Notes: a model not told the origin generated them from the sequence alone. A stretch of 64,000 bases of DNA from CAWFMO01 sp963817065 (GCA_963817065.1 CAWFMO010000001.1:1736001-1800000); one strand, 5' to 3'; positions 30,934 through 40,056 are shown, counted from the first letter of the stretch. Made by a program: numbers and translations.

Positions 30934-31985
30934 GCGCGCCGCAGATCGACCACGAGGAGCTCGTCGTCCGCCGCGGCGCCCGAACCGGTCTCTACGTCGC
31001 CGTCGCCGTCCACTCGACCGTCCTCGGGCCGGCGCTCGGCGGCGCCCGGCTCTGGCACTACCGCAGCCCGGGCGACGCGATCGCCGACGCGCTGCGGCTC
31101 TCCGAGGCGATGACCTTCAAGGCCGCGGCCGCGGGCCTCGACCTCGGCGGCGGCAAAGCCGTGATCTGCTCCGACGGCGAGCTGATTCCTCGCCGCCGCC
31201 GCGAGCTGATGCTCGACCTCGGCGACGTGATCGAGTCGCTCGACGGCCGCTACATCACCGCCGAGGACGTCGGCACCGGTACCGAGGACATGACCGCGAT
31301 CCGCGAGCGGACCGAGCACGTCACCGGGCTCCCGGTCTCGGGGGGCGGATCGGGCGATCCGAGCCCGCTCACGGCGCGCGGCGTCGAGGCCGCGATCCGC
31401 GCCTGCTGCGAGCGGCGATTCGGAAGCCCGGATCTCTCCGGCCGAAGCGTCTGCGTCGTCGGGCTCGGGCACGTCGGCAAGCGCCTCGCCGAGCGGCTGC
31501 TCGCCGCGGGCGCTGAGGTGATCGCGGCCGACGTCGACCCCGACAAGCGAGGGATCGCCGCCGGGCTCGGGGCGGCGTGGACCGATCCGGGCTCGGCCAC
31601 GACCACGGCCTGCGACGTGCTCGCCCCGTGCGCGCTCGGCGGGGTGATCGACGGTGACAACCTGGCTTCCCTGCGCTGCGAGATCGTCTGCGGCGCGGCC
31701 AACAACGTGCTCGCCGAGCAGGGGCTAGCCGAGGAGCTCGCCGCGCGCGAGATCCTCTACGCGCCCGACTTCATCGCCAACGCCGGCGGGTTGATCAAGA
31801 TCTACGCCGCGATCCAGGGGCTCGACGACGCGGGAGCCGCGCGGCTCGTCGACGGGGTCGGCGAGACGATCGCGCTGATCCTCGCCGAGGCTGAGGAGCG
31901 CGCGACCACCCCGCTCGAGGCGGCGCACGAGCTGGCCGCCGAGCGGCTCAGCGGTGCCCCGCGCCGCGAGCCCGCCGCGGCCTGA
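30930..31985 (+). CDS. Valine/leucine (Glu/Leu/Phe/Val family) dehydrogenase
   Basis: 351 aa. The N-terminal substrate domain has GARLWHYRSPGDAIADALRL, MTFKAAAAGLDLGGGKAVI (Lys64 binds substrate, Lys76 catalytic by family alignment). The NAD fold has VCVVGLGHVGKRLAERL. It deaminates branched-chain amino acids to 2-oxo acids, the substrates of the E1-E2 complex encoded just upstream (GTGA overlap). Length and motifs fit Val/LeuDH better than GluDH. It converges with the MocR gene 9 nt away. Confidence 0.93.
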   Translation: MSAPQIDHEELVVRRGARTGLYVAVAVHSTVLGPALGGARLWHYRSPGDAIADALRLSEAMTFKAAAAGLDLGGGKAVICSDGELIPRRRRELMLDLGDVIESLDGRYITAEDVGTGTEDMTAIRERTEHVTGLPVSGGGSGDPSPLTARGVEAAIRACCERRFGSPDLSGRSVCVVGLGHVGKRLAERLLAAGAEVIAADVDPDKRGIAAGLGAAWTDPGSATTTACDVLAPCALGGVIDGDNLASLRCEIVCGAANNVLAEQGLAEELAAREILYAPDFIANAGGLIKIYAAIQGLDDAGAARLVDGVGETIALILAEAEERATTPLEAAHELAAERLSGAPRREPAAA

Positions 31986-31994
31986 CCCCACCGC

Positions 31995-33506
31995 CTAGGC
32001 GATCGGCAGGCCCTCCGCCGCCCGCGGCTCCTTCGAGATCGAGCGGATCGCTCGGCCGAGGCGCCGGGCGCCCTCGGTGAGCTGCTCCGGATCGAGGTAG
32101 CCGTAGGAGAGGCGGAGGTGCGTCCCGGCGCCGGGCTCGGGGATCATCGCCGTGCCGGGCACGAAGGTGACGCCGTTGCGGACGGCCTCGGTCATCAGCT
32201 CGCCCTCGTCGACGGGCACCGAGAGCGTCAGCCAGAGATGACCGCCGCCGTCCGGCTCGCGGGTCGTCGCGAGTCCCCGCAGGTGCTTGTCGGTCGCCTC
32301 GAGCAGCGCGTCGCGGCGCTCGAGATAGAAGGTCCGGGCTCGCTCGGTGTGCGCCTGATACTCGCCCGCGGCGAGGAAGCCGGCGAGCGCGAGCTGGGTC
32401 AGCGTCGCGCTGTGCATGTCGTCGGTGCGCTTCTCGTAGAGCAACCGCTCGCGGACCGGACCGCTCGATGCGATCCAGCCCACCCGCAGCCCGCCGCCGA
32501 CGAGCTTCGAGAGCGAGTCGATGTAGATCACGTGGCCGTGGTCCTCGGCCCGCAGCGTGCCCAGGTCCTCCCCCTCGAATCGAAGGTCGCTGTAGACGCC
32601 GTCCTCGACGATGAAGAACCCATGGCGGCGCGCGAGCTCGATCAGCCGGGTGCGGCGCTCCGGGGAGAGATCGCAGCCGGTCGGGTTGTGGCAGCGCGGC
32701 TGGAGCGCGAGCATGCGGATCTCCTGGCGGGCGAGCAGCTCCTCGAGCGCATCGGTGTCGAGGCCGTGCTCGTCGACCGGGACCGGGAGCACCCGGGCCC
32801 CGGTCGAGCGCAGCGACTCGAGCACTCCCATGAACGAGGGCGACTCGCAGGCGGCGATGTCGCCCGGCCGCAGCACCGCCCGAGCCGCCAGCGTCAGGGC
32901 CTGGCGGGCGCCGCTCGTGATCAGGATGTCCGCGGGGTCCTCGGGGGAGCCGCGCAGGGCCGAGAGCGCGGCGATCTGCTCGACAAGCTCGGGGAGGCCG
33001 GCGATGTCCGTGTACTGGAGCGCGCGGCTGTCGTGCTCTGAGAGCGCCTCCGACATCGCGCGCCTGATCTGATCGAAGGGAAAGAGCTCCGCCGAGGGAT
33101 AGCCGACCGAGAGCGGGATCAGGCCCCGGGCCTGGGAGTGCCGGTACATCTCGTTCATCGCGCGGTCGCCGCTGCTCTCGACCAGGGCCGGGAGGACGTA
33201 GCGCTGCCACTCGCCGCCGTCGGCGTCCGCGACATCGGAGAGCGCGACGCCCGCCGATTCGCGTACGAAGGTGCCGCGACCGACCTGCGAGGTGACGAGG
33301 CCGAGCTCGCGGAGCTGCCGGTAGACCCTGACAGCGGTCAGGTGGTTGACGCCGGCGATCTCGGCCAGCTCGCGCGTCGGCGGCAGCTTCTCCCCCGCCG
33401 CGAGCTCGCCCGATCCGATCGCCTCGCTGAACGCGTCGACCATCTGCCCGCCCAGCTGGCGCTCGCCGCCGCGTTCAAGGTCACTCAAAGCCTCTTTGTA
33501 CGACAT
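31995..33506 (-). CDS. MocR-type GntR/aminotransferase regulator
   Basis: 503 aa from the ATG with SD GAGGACGA. An N-terminal GntR winged helix (GELAAGEKLPPTRELAEIAG, VNHLTAVRVYRQLRELG) is joined to a fold-type I aminotransferase-like domain with PLP Lys in SLSKLVGGGLRVGW and the QPRCHNPTGCDLS stretch. MocR proteins sense PLP-bound amines or amino acids. It lies next to the amino acid dehydrogenase operon and opposite a small gene, so regulation of either is plausible. A double-enzyme role (aminotransferase) is less likely but possible. Confidence 0.93.
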   Translation of the reverse strand: MSYKEALSDLERGGERQLGGQMVDAFSEAIGSGELAAGEKLPPTRELAEIAGVNHLTAVRVYRQLRELGLVTSQVGRGTFVRESAGVALSDVADADGGEWQRYVLPALVESSGDRAMNEMYRHSQARGLIPLSVGYPSAELFPFDQIRRAMSEALSEHDSRALQYTDIAGLPELVEQIAALSALRGSPEDPADILITSGARQALTLAARAVLRPGDIAACESPSFMGVLESLRSTGARVLPVPVDEHGLDTDALEELLARQEIRMLALQPRCHNPTGCDLSPERRTRLIELARRHGFFIVEDGVYSDLRFEGEDLGTLRAEDHGHVIYIDSLSKLVGGGLRVGWIASSGPVRERLLYEKRTDDMHSATLTQLALAGFLAAGEYQAHTERARTFYLERRDALLEATDKHLRGLATTREPDGGGHLWLTLSVPVDEGELMTEAVRNGVTFVPGTAMIPEPGAGTHLRLSYGYLDPEQLTEGARRLGRAIRSISKEPRAAEGLPIA

Positions 33507-33542
33507 ACACTCGTCCTCTCGCTCGGTACTCTTCCTACCCAG

Positions 33543-33571
33543 AGCATACAGATCCCGAGCCAAAGGCACAA
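33543..33571 (-). promoter_or_regulatory. Promoter for the MocR gene
   Basis: On the minus strand TTGTGC, 17-bp spacer, TATGCT, the best canonical promoter in the window, 36 nt before the ATG. TGTA-type half-sites flank it: TGTACTACA at 33575-33583 and TGTA-N5-TACA at 33497-33509, possible autoregulatory operators. Confidence 0.6.
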
Positions 33572-33894
33572 TGATGTACTACACAAGCAGAGATCAGGAC
33601 CACGCACAGAGCTCAATCACCATCCGCGCCGCCGGACCGGCGGACGCCGAGGCGTTGCTGCGCCTCGCCGAGCTCGACTCGAAGTCGGTCCCCGCGGGCG
33701 AGCTGCTGGTCGCGCTGGTCGGGGATCGGCTCCGGGCGGCGGTCTCGCCGGCGAGCGGCGCGGCGATCGCCGACCCCTTCCACCCCACCGAGGACCTCCT
33801 CGGCATGCTCACCGCGCGCGCCTCGCAGATGCGAGGCGCCGGCCACCCCGCGGGCCGAAGCTCAGCCCGCCGGGTGGACAGCGTTTACGCCTAG
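33571..33894 (+). CDS. Small GNAT-like protein (N-terminal half only)
   Basis: 107 aa (alternative ATG at 33574). ITIRAAGPADAEALLRLAEL and the beta-strand LLVALVGDRLRAAVSPASG match the first half of GNAT acetyltransferases, but the acetyl-CoA binding motif is absent; IADPFHPTEDLLGMLTARAS ends the domain. Short stand-alone versions are known in this lineage from memory of similar genes, so it may be a real small protein rather than a truncation. Divergent from MocR with 64 bp between starts; its stop overlaps the next convergent gene by 4 nt. Confidence 0.65.
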   Translation: MMYYTSRDQDHAQSSITIRAAGPADAEALLRLAELDSKSVPAGELLVALVGDRLRAAVSPASGAAIADPFHPTEDLLGMLTARASQMRGAGHPAGRSSARRVDSVYA

Positions 33895-36281
33895 TTGGTG
33901 ATCGGCCGGGCCAGGAACCTCTTCTTGGCCTTGGCGCCGGGGAACTTGACCTTGCGCTGAACCGTCACAGACCCCGCCGCGCGGGCCTGAGCCAGTGACG
34001 CGGGATTGACGGTCAGCGTCAGGACCCGCTTCCCGCCGGGCCTGACCCGCTGCCTGACCCTGTCGGTCACGACGGGCCCGCGGCGACCGAGACGCCCGAC
34101 CGCCGTCACCTTGCAGCGGCGCGTCGCCCGCTTCGGGCACTTCGCCCTGACCCGGACCTTGTTGCCGGAGACCTGACCGGTCTGGGCTGCCGCGACGCCC
34201 GCGCCCGGGATGTTCGGGTTGCGGGGGTCGGGGTCCTGGCCGTTGGGCACGCCGTCGCCGTCGATGTCGGCGTCGCAGGCGTCGCCGAGGGCGTCGTTGT
34301 CGAGGTTGTCCTGGTTGGGATTGGCGACGTTCGGGCAGTTGTCGGTGCCGTTGCCGACCCCGTCGCCGTCGCCGTCGTTGTTGGCCGCGTCGCACGGGAA
34401 CGCGTCGGCGTCGTCGCGGGCGCCGTCGTTGTCGGAATCGGCGTTGTTCGGGTTCGAGCTCGCCGGGCAGCCGGTCTCGGCGCCGTTCGCGAGCGTGTCG
34501 CCGTCGATGTCGGAATCGCAGGCGTCGCCGAGGGCGTCGCCGTCGAGGTTGTCCTGGTTGGGGTTGTCGACGTTGACGCAATTGTCGGTGCCGTTGCCGA
34601 CCCCGTCACCGTCGGTGTCGTTGTTGGCCGCGTCGCACGGGAACGCGTCCGCGTCGTCGCGGGTTCCGTCGTTGTCGGAATCGGCGTCATCGGGCTCCGA
34701 GGTCGCCGGGCAGCCGGTCTCGGCGCCGTTCGCGAGCGTGTCGCCGTCGATGTCGGGATCACAGGCATCGCCGAGCGCGTCGTTGTCGAGGTTGTCCTGG
34801 TTCGGGTTGTCGTCGTCGACGCAGTTGTCGCCGTTGTCGCCGACCCCGTCGTCATCGGTGTCCTCGTTCTCGTTCGGGTTGCAGGGGAACGCGTCCGCAT
34901 CGTCGGAGGTGCCGTCGTTGTCGGAGTCGGCGTTGTTCGGGTTCGTGCTCGTCGGGCAACCGGTCTCCTGGCCGTTCGGCAGCGTGTCGCCGTCGATGTC
35001 GGGATCGCAGGCGTCGCCGATGTCGTCGGTATCGAGATCGGCCTGATTCGGGTTCGACGTGTTCTCACAGTTGTCCGCTCCGTCACCCACGCCGTCGTCG
35101 TCGGTGTCCTGCGTCTCGTTCGGGTTGCAGGGGAGCGCGTCGAGGTTGTCATTGACGGTGTCGTTGTCGGAGTCGGCGTCGTTCGGGCTCGTGCTCGTGG
35201 GACAACCGGTTTCGCCTCCGTTCGGCAGCGTGTCGCCGTCGATGTCGGGATCGCAGGCATCGCCGAGCGCGTCGCCGTCGAGGTTCGCCTGTCCCGGGTT
35301 GTCGACGTTGACGCAGTTGTCGGTGCCGTCACCGACGCCATCGTCGTCGGCGTCCTGGTTCTCGTTCGGGTTGCACGGGAACGCGTCGGCGGCGTCGAGG
35401 ACGCCGTCGTTATCGGAGTCGGAATCGAGCGGATCGGAGCTCGCCGGGCAGCCGTTCTCGGCGGTATCGGGGAGCCCGTCGTTGTCGTCGTCGGGATCGC
35501 AGGCGTTGCCGAGCGTGTCGTTGTCGGAGTTCTCCTGGCCCGGGTTGGGATCGTTCGGGCAGTTGTCGGAGTTGTCGACCGTGCCGTCGTTGTCGTTGTC
35601 AGCGGCGGTCGCCGTGAGGCGGAAGTTCCTGTAGAAGACGCTGATGCTCGGCAGCACGCCGACCGGGAACGAGACCCTGGTGACGACCCGGGCGCGGTAT
35701 GTGTGGCCCATCGTCAGCTGGCTCGGGTCGACGGAGACGGCCGGATCGGTCGGGATTCCGTCCTGATTGATGATCGGGCGCTGATCGACCAGCGTGAGCG
35801 AAGTCCCGTCGGTGACATCGTCGACGAAGACGCTCATCGTGGCGCTGCCGCCCAGGTCGAGCAGTGATTGATTGGCGGCGCCGCGGTCGATCGTGAACGT
35901 GACGGTGTCGGGTGGCGATCCGCCCGCGCCGTTGTAGACGAACGGGACGGGACTCGTCAAGGTGTGATTGACGGTCGCGGCAACACTGGCGACACCGCCG
36001 AAAACGACCGCGGTCGCGAATGTGCCTCCGCGCGCGACACGAACGGCGTTGGCGGTCGGACAGGTGACGCCCGGGAGGATGCAGGTCACGCCCTCGTAAG
36101 TAACGGACTGGGGCCAGATCGTTGCGACCGGGAACGAACAGATCATCGCGCCGCACACCGTCGGATAGGTGGTGGTCTGGTTCGCGGCGGAGGCGCTGCT
36201 CGCGCCTATCAGGCCAACTGCGCCGGCGGCAACGATTGCGGTGGTGGCGGTGAACTTCCTGGCCCTACGGCTGATTCCCAA
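33891..36281 (-). CDS. Secreted thrombospondin type 3 repeat (calcium-binding) protein
   Basis: 796 aa from a TTG with SD AGGGAG; an upstream ATG lacks an SD. Signal peptide (TATTAIVAAGAVGLIGASSA, then SAANQ), then a ~220-residue beta-rich domain with two Cys pairs. Residues ~235-690 hold six thrombospondin type 3-like units: DNCVNVDNPNQDNLDGDALG, DACDxDxDGD and DSDNDGxxDDADAFPC. Asp spacing fits calcium binding and rigid stalk formation. A basic C-terminal domain with RAKCPKRATRRCKVTAVG ends the protein. Probably a cell-surface or matrix protein; partner unknown. Confidence 0.88.
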   Translation of the reverse strand: MGISRRARKFTATTAIVAAGAVGLIGASSASAANQTTTYPTVCGAMICSFPVATIWPQSVTYEGVTCILPGVTCPTANAVRVARGGTFATAVVFGGVASVAATVNHTLTSPVPFVYNGAGGSPPDTVTFTIDRGAANQSLLDLGGSATMSVFVDDVTDGTSLTLVDQRPIINQDGIPTDPAVSVDPSQLTMGHTYRARVVTRVSFPVGVLPSISVFYRNFRLTATAADNDNDGTVDNSDNCPNDPNPGQENSDNDTLGNACDPDDDNDGLPDTAENGCPASSDPLDSDSDNDGVLDAADAFPCNPNENQDADDDGVGDGTDNCVNVDNPGQANLDGDALGDACDPDIDGDTLPNGGETGCPTSTSPNDADSDNDTVNDNLDALPCNPNETQDTDDDGVGDGADNCENTSNPNQADLDTDDIGDACDPDIDGDTLPNGQETGCPTSTNPNNADSDNDGTSDDADAFPCNPNENEDTDDDGVGDNGDNCVDDDNPNQDNLDNDALGDACDPDIDGDTLANGAETGCPATSEPDDADSDNDGTRDDADAFPCDAANNDTDGDGVGNGTDNCVNVDNPNQDNLDGDALGDACDSDIDGDTLANGAETGCPASSNPNNADSDNDGARDDADAFPCDAANNDGDGDGVGNGTDNCPNVANPNQDNLDNDALGDACDADIDGDGVPNGQDPDPRNPNIPGAGVAAAQTGQVSGNKVRVRAKCPKRATRRCKVTAVGRLGRRGPVVTDRVRQRVRPGGKRVLTLTVNPASLAQARAAGSVTVQRKVKFPGAKAKKRFLARPITN
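34210..35590. repeat. Tandem ~246-bp coding repeats in the TSP3 gene
   Basis: Five to six in-frame units of about 240-246 bp, each containing close copies of TCGCCGTCGATGTCGG and CGTCGTTGTCGGAGTCGG. The high DNA identity between units suggests recent expansion or ongoing homogenisation. Confidence 0.75.
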
Positions 36282-36435
36282 TGTCTCACTCCCTTGAGTT
36301 GAGGTGTGCGGGGCGGCACTTCGTCCTGACGCCACCGTGTCTTCCTGAGGTGCGACCCTAGCCCATATCGACTCGGTTCGCGCCGGTAACCGCGAGGTTG
36401 TGAACGCGATGTAACAGCGCCGGGCCGCGGAGCCT

Positions 36436-36441
36436 TAGTCT
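36436..36441 (+). promoter_or_regulatory. Putative -10 for the nitronate monooxygenase gene
   Basis: TAGTCT, 7 nt before the ATG at 36449. It sits in the 167-bp divergent gap with the TSP3 gene, which holds no other gene. Confidence 0.4.
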
Positions 36442-36448
36442 CAGCGCC

Positions 36449-37420
36449 ATGCGAGACCTGATCGCTCGCCTCGGGATCGAGGTTCCCGTCGTCCAGGCGG
36501 GGATGGGCGGCGGTTTGGCGAACGCCGGGCTCGCGGCCGCGGTCTCCGAGGCCGGCGGACTCGGCACGATCGGGCTCCTCGGCCCGGAGAGCCTCGTCGG
36601 AGAGCTCGCGGTCGCCCGGCGGCTGACCGGCAAGCCGATCGCCGTCAACCTGATCGTCCCGCTCGCCGGCCGCGCCCATTGGCGGGCGGCGGCCGAGGCC
36701 GACGTGCTCGTCACCCACTGGGAGGCCCGCCCGCGGCGGCGCGTCCCGATCCCCTGGATCCACACGGTGGGCTCGGCGGACGAGGCGCGCGCCGCGGTCG
36801 CCGCCGGCGCCGACGGCGTCATCGCCCAGGGGGTCGAGTCCGGCGGGCACGTGCGAGGGACGGTGCCGGCGCTCGAGCTCCTGGCGGCGGTTCGCGCCGC
36901 GGTGCCCGACGGGTATCCGGTTCTGCTCGCCGGCGGGATCGCCGAGGCGGCCGACGTCAGGACCGCCCTCGATGCCGGCGCGGCGGCGGCCGTCGCGGGA
37001 ACCCGGTTCCTCGCCAGCGAGGAGAGCGGTGCCCACGCCGCCTACAAGCGGCGCGTCGCCGAATCGACCGGCGAGACCGTGCTCACCGAGCTCTTCGGGA
37101 TGGCCTGGCCGCGGGCGCCGCACCGCGTGCTCGAGAACGACGCGACCCGGCGCTGGCTCAAGCGCGACCGGCGCGGGCCGCCCGCGATCCGCGCCCTCCA
37201 CACCGCCCTCTCCCCCGCCGCGCGCCGAACACCGATCGGGCTGCAGCTCAAGCTCGCCGGTCGCGCCTCCTCGGCCCCGTTCGACCTCGCGCCGCCCGCC
37301 CCGACGGCCGAGATGCCCGAAGCCACGCTCGAGACCCACCCGCTCTACGCCGGGGAGACGGTGGCGCGGATCAACGACGTAAGGCCGGCCGCCGAGCTGG
37401 TCGGTGAGCTCACGCCATAG
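36449..37420 (+). CDS. Nitronate monooxygenase-like FMN enzyme
   Basis: 323 aa TIM-barrel of the 2-nitropropane dioxygenase / nitronate monooxygenase family. It starts LGIEVPVVQAGMGGGLANAG, followed by SEAGGLGTIGLLG. The FMN phosphate and ring region is VIAQGVESGGHVRG and VLLAGGIAEAADVRTALDAG with AVAGTRFLAS. It oxidises alkyl nitronates in characterised members, but many relatives have other substrates. It ends in a TAG that forms part of the -10 for the next gene. Confidence 0.88.
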   Translation: MRDLIARLGIEVPVVQAGMGGGLANAGLAAAVSEAGGLGTIGLLGPESLVGELAVARRLTGKPIAVNLIVPLAGRAHWRAAAEADVLVTHWEARPRRRVPIPWIHTVGSADEARAAVAAGADGVIAQGVESGGHVRGTVPALELLAAVRAAVPDGYPVLLAGGIAEAADVRTALDAGAAAAVAGTRFLASEESGAHAAYKRRVAESTGETVLTELFGMAWPRAPHRVLENDATRRWLKRDRRGPPAIRALHTALSPAARRTPIGLQLKLAGRASSAPFDLAPPAPTAEMPEATLETHPLYAGETVARINDVRPAAELVGELTP

Positions 37421-37423
37421 GCT
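37418..37423 (+). promoter_or_regulatory. Putative -10 for the GMC oxidoreductase gene
   Basis: TAGGCT, 7 nt before the ATG at 37431, overlapping the stop codon of the preceding gene as at hisS. Confidence 0.45.
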
Positions 37424-37430
37424 GCGTTCG

Positions 37431-39002
37431 ATGGCCGACTACGACTTCGTGATCGTCGGCGCCGGATCGGCCGGCTGCGTGCTCGCCAACCGGCTCTCGG
37501 AGAATCCCGACGCGCGGGTGTTGCTGCTCGAGGCCGGCGGAAAGGACCGCAGCCCGAAGATCAAGATCCCGGCCGCGTTCGCGGACCAGTTCCACACCAA
37601 GCTCGACTGGGACTTCTTCACCGAGCCCGAGCCGCACGTCGACGATCGCGAGCTCTACATCCCGCGCGGCAAGTCGCTCGGGGGCTCGAGCTCGATGAAC
37701 GCGATGCTCTACGTCCGCGGGAGGCCGCTCGACTACGACCTCTGGGAGAAGCAGGGCGCCGCCGGCTGGGGCTGGAACGACGTCCTCCCCTACTTCCTCA
37801 AGGCCGAGGACAACTCGCGCGGCGACTCCGAGTTCCACGCGACCGGGGGGCCGCTCAAGGTCGCCGAGCAGCGCTCGCCGCGGCCGATGAACGAGCGCTT
37901 TCTCGCCGCAAGCGAGGAGGCGGGGATCCCGCGGGTCGGCGACTACAACGGGCCCGAGCAGGACGGCGCCTCGGTCGCCCAGGTGATGCAAAGGAACGGC
38001 CGCCGCTGGTCGAGCGCCGACGGCTACCTGCGCCCGGCGACGAAGCGGCCGAACCTGACGGTCCGCACCGGCGCACAGGCGCTGCGGGTCGCGATCGAGG
38101 GCGGCCGCGCGGCCGGGGTCGTCGTCGGCGCCGACGGCCGCGAGCAGACGATTCGCGCCGCCAAGGAGGTGATCCTCGCCGCCGGGGCGATCCAGTCGCC
38201 CCAGCTGCTGATGCTCTCGGGGATCGGCCCCGAGCACCACCTGCGCGAGCACGGGATCGAGGTCCGAAGCTCATTGCCCGGCGTCGGGACCAACCTCCAG
38301 GACCACCCTTTCGTCTCGATGATCTGGGAGGTCGACGACGACCAGACCCTCTACGGCGCCGACAAGCCCAAGAACCTGCTCCGCTGGCTGTTCAAGCGCG
38401 AGGGGCCGTTGACCTCGACGGTGGCAGAGGTCTTCGCCTTCGTCCGCACGCGCGGAGGGCTGCCCGCCGCCGACATCCAGTTCCACATGGGCGCCGCCTA
38501 CTACGAGGACCACGGGGCCGAGGAGTACGACGGGCACTGCGCCGTGATCGCCCCGGTCCTGATCTCGCCCCAGGCCCGGGGCAGGGTCTGGCTGCGCTCG
38601 GCCGAGCCGACCGCGAAGCCGCGGATCCTGACCAACACGCTCTCCTCACCCGACGACGTCGCGTCGCTGGTCGCGGGGATGAAGCTGGCGCGCGAGCTCG
38701 CCGCCAAGCCGTCGATGTCGAAGGTCGTCCTCAAGGAGCTGAAGCCGGGCCCGGGGGTCAGCGAGGACGCCGATCTCGAGGAGGACCTGCGGCGGCGGCT
38801 GATGCTGATCTACCACCCCGCCGGCACCTGCCGGATGAGCGACACGGGCGAGGACGCCGTCGTCGACAGCGCCCTGCGCGTACATGGGGTCGATGGGCTG
38901 CGGGTCGTCGACGCCTCGGTGTTCCCGGTCATCCCGGGAGGCAACACCCACGCGCCGACGGTGATGGTCGCCGAGAAGGCGGCCGATCTGATCCGCGGCT
39001 AG
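37431..39002 (+). CDS. GMC-family FAD oxidoreductase (choline dehydrogenase-like)
   Basis: 523 aa, the normal size for glucose-methanol-choline oxidoreductases. FAD dinucleotide motif DFVIVGAGSAGCVLANRL at the N-terminus, GMC signature 1 GKSLGGSSSMNAMLYVRG, signature 2 GAIQSPQLLMLSGIG, and the catalytic region LIYHPAGTCRMS with the second His/Asn in IPGGNTHAPTVMVAE. It oxidises a primary alcohol; the substrate is unknown and no aldehyde dehydrogenase is next door. It converges with the RTX gene 7 nt away. Confidence 0.93.
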   Translation: MADYDFVIVGAGSAGCVLANRLSENPDARVLLLEAGGKDRSPKIKIPAAFADQFHTKLDWDFFTEPEPHVDDRELYIPRGKSLGGSSSMNAMLYVRGRPLDYDLWEKQGAAGWGWNDVLPYFLKAEDNSRGDSEFHATGGPLKVAEQRSPRPMNERFLAASEEAGIPRVGDYNGPEQDGASVAQVMQRNGRRWSSADGYLRPATKRPNLTVRTGAQALRVAIEGGRAAGVVVGADGREQTIRAAKEVILAAGAIQSPQLLMLSGIGPEHHLREHGIEVRSSLPGVGTNLQDHPFVSMIWEVDDDQTLYGADKPKNLLRWLFKREGPLTSTVAEVFAFVRTRGGLPAADIQFHMGAAYYEDHGAEEYDGHCAVIAPVLISPQARGRVWLRSAEPTAKPRILTNTLSSPDDVASLVAGMKLARELAAKPSMSKVVLKELKPGPGVSEDADLEEDLRRRLMLIYHPAGTCRMSDTGEDAVVDSALRVHGVDGLRVVDASVFPVIPGGNTHAPTVMVAEKAADLIRG

Positions 39003-39009
39003 GCCGCGT

Positions 39010-40035
39010 TCAGCAGTTCCGTTCCTTGTCCGCGCTGCCGGGGCAGGAGTCGCCCTTGGAGCCCTTGCCCGGCTCCCGCGACGATCCGCCGTAGAGGAAG
39101 TCGACGCCGGCTCCGCCGGTCACGAGGTCGCGGCCGGCGCCACCGAATTCGGTGTCAACCCCCGGTCCGCCGTCAACGCGGTCGTTGCCGTCGCCGCCGC
39201 AGAGCAGGTCGTTGCCGCCGAGGCCGCTGATCACGTCCTTGCCCTTGTCGCCCTGGATGATGTCGCGCTCAGCGGTGCCCTGGATCTTGTCGTTGCCCTT
39301 GGTGCCGAAGATCGTCGTCGTCTTGCCCTTGCAGTTGCCCTGGGGCTTGGGGATCGACGTCGTCGGGGTCGGGGTCGCGGGCGACGCGGGCGGCGCAGTC
39401 ACCGTGACCGCGGCGCGGACGAAGGCGCCGCCGCCGCCGCGCAGCGAGCCGCCGAGCTGTTGCGGAGTGCCCTGGTCGTCCTCGATGAAGAGCTTCCAGA
39501 TGCCGCTCGGGTTCTCGCCGTCGAAAGCCGAGAGCGTGGTTTCGAACGCGTTCGGGTCCTCAATGCCGAAGAACTCCTGGTTGAAGCCGCCCGGGCAGTT
39601 CGCCTCGCCCTCCCCTGTGGCCACGTCGTAGTCGGCCGGCCGGTAGTTGTACGCGGCATTCGAGGGGATCGAGCCGTACTGGGGAATCGGCGCCGCAGCG
39701 TCGTCGCTGAAGGTGATGTCGATGTCGTTGACGAATCCGTTGTCGGCGCAGTCGGCGTCCGACATCAGGATCACCCGCTCGCCGGCGGGGCTCTCGAGCA
39801 TCGCGTCGACGTCGACCAATGCGGCGTGCGTCAGGCCCTCGAAGACCACGCTGACGTCCGAGGCCGGGGCGCCGAGGCCGGAGAGGCTCCCGGTCGCCGG
39901 GGACGGGGTGCCGGACCCGGAGTCGGGGATCGTTACCCCGCCGAGCCCGAAGGTCGTGGTCACCGCGGAGGCCGCGGGGGCCGTGGCGAGCAGCAGCGAA
40001 AACGCACCGACGATGATCCCGAGCTTCTTCTTCAT
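39010..40035 (-). CDS. Secreted protein with P-domain and RTX calcium repeats
   Basis: 341 aa from the ATG at 40035. Signal peptide KKLGIIVGAFSLLLATAPAA then SAVT. Residues ~35-200 resemble a proprotein-convertase P-domain (VSVVFEGLTHAALVDVDAML, SPAGERVILMSD, PSGIWKLFIEDDQG). After a Pro/Thr linker come RTX nonapeptides (GGNDLLCGGDGNDRVDGGPG and GGAGRDLVTGGAGVDFLYGG) that bind calcium. The end, KGDSCPGSADKERNC, has Cys residues. No catalytic domain is present, so it is likely a binding or structural exoprotein. Confidence 0.83.
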   Translation of the reverse strand: MKKKLGIIVGAFSLLLATAPAASAVTTTFGLGGVTIPDSGSGTPSPATGSLSGLGAPASDVSVVFEGLTHAALVDVDAMLESPAGERVILMSDADCADNGFVNDIDITFSDDAAAPIPQYGSIPSNAAYNYRPADYDVATGEGEANCPGGFNQEFFGIEDPNAFETTLSAFDGENPSGIWKLFIEDDQGTPQQLGGSLRGGGGAFVRAAVTVTAPPASPATPTPTTSIPKPQGNCKGKTTTIFGTKGNDKIQGTAERDIIQGDKGKDVISGLGGNDLLCGGDGNDRVDGGPGVDTEFGGAGRDLVTGGAGVDFLYGGSSREPGKGSKGDSCPGSADKERNC

Positions 40036-40056
40036 ATCCCCGTCCTTGCCCATCCC

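Noticed and set aside
34210..35590. Regularly spaced repeats resembling a CRISPR or satellite array
   Set aside because: They are in-frame, ~246-bp coding repeats of a calcium-binding protein, with no short unique spacers.
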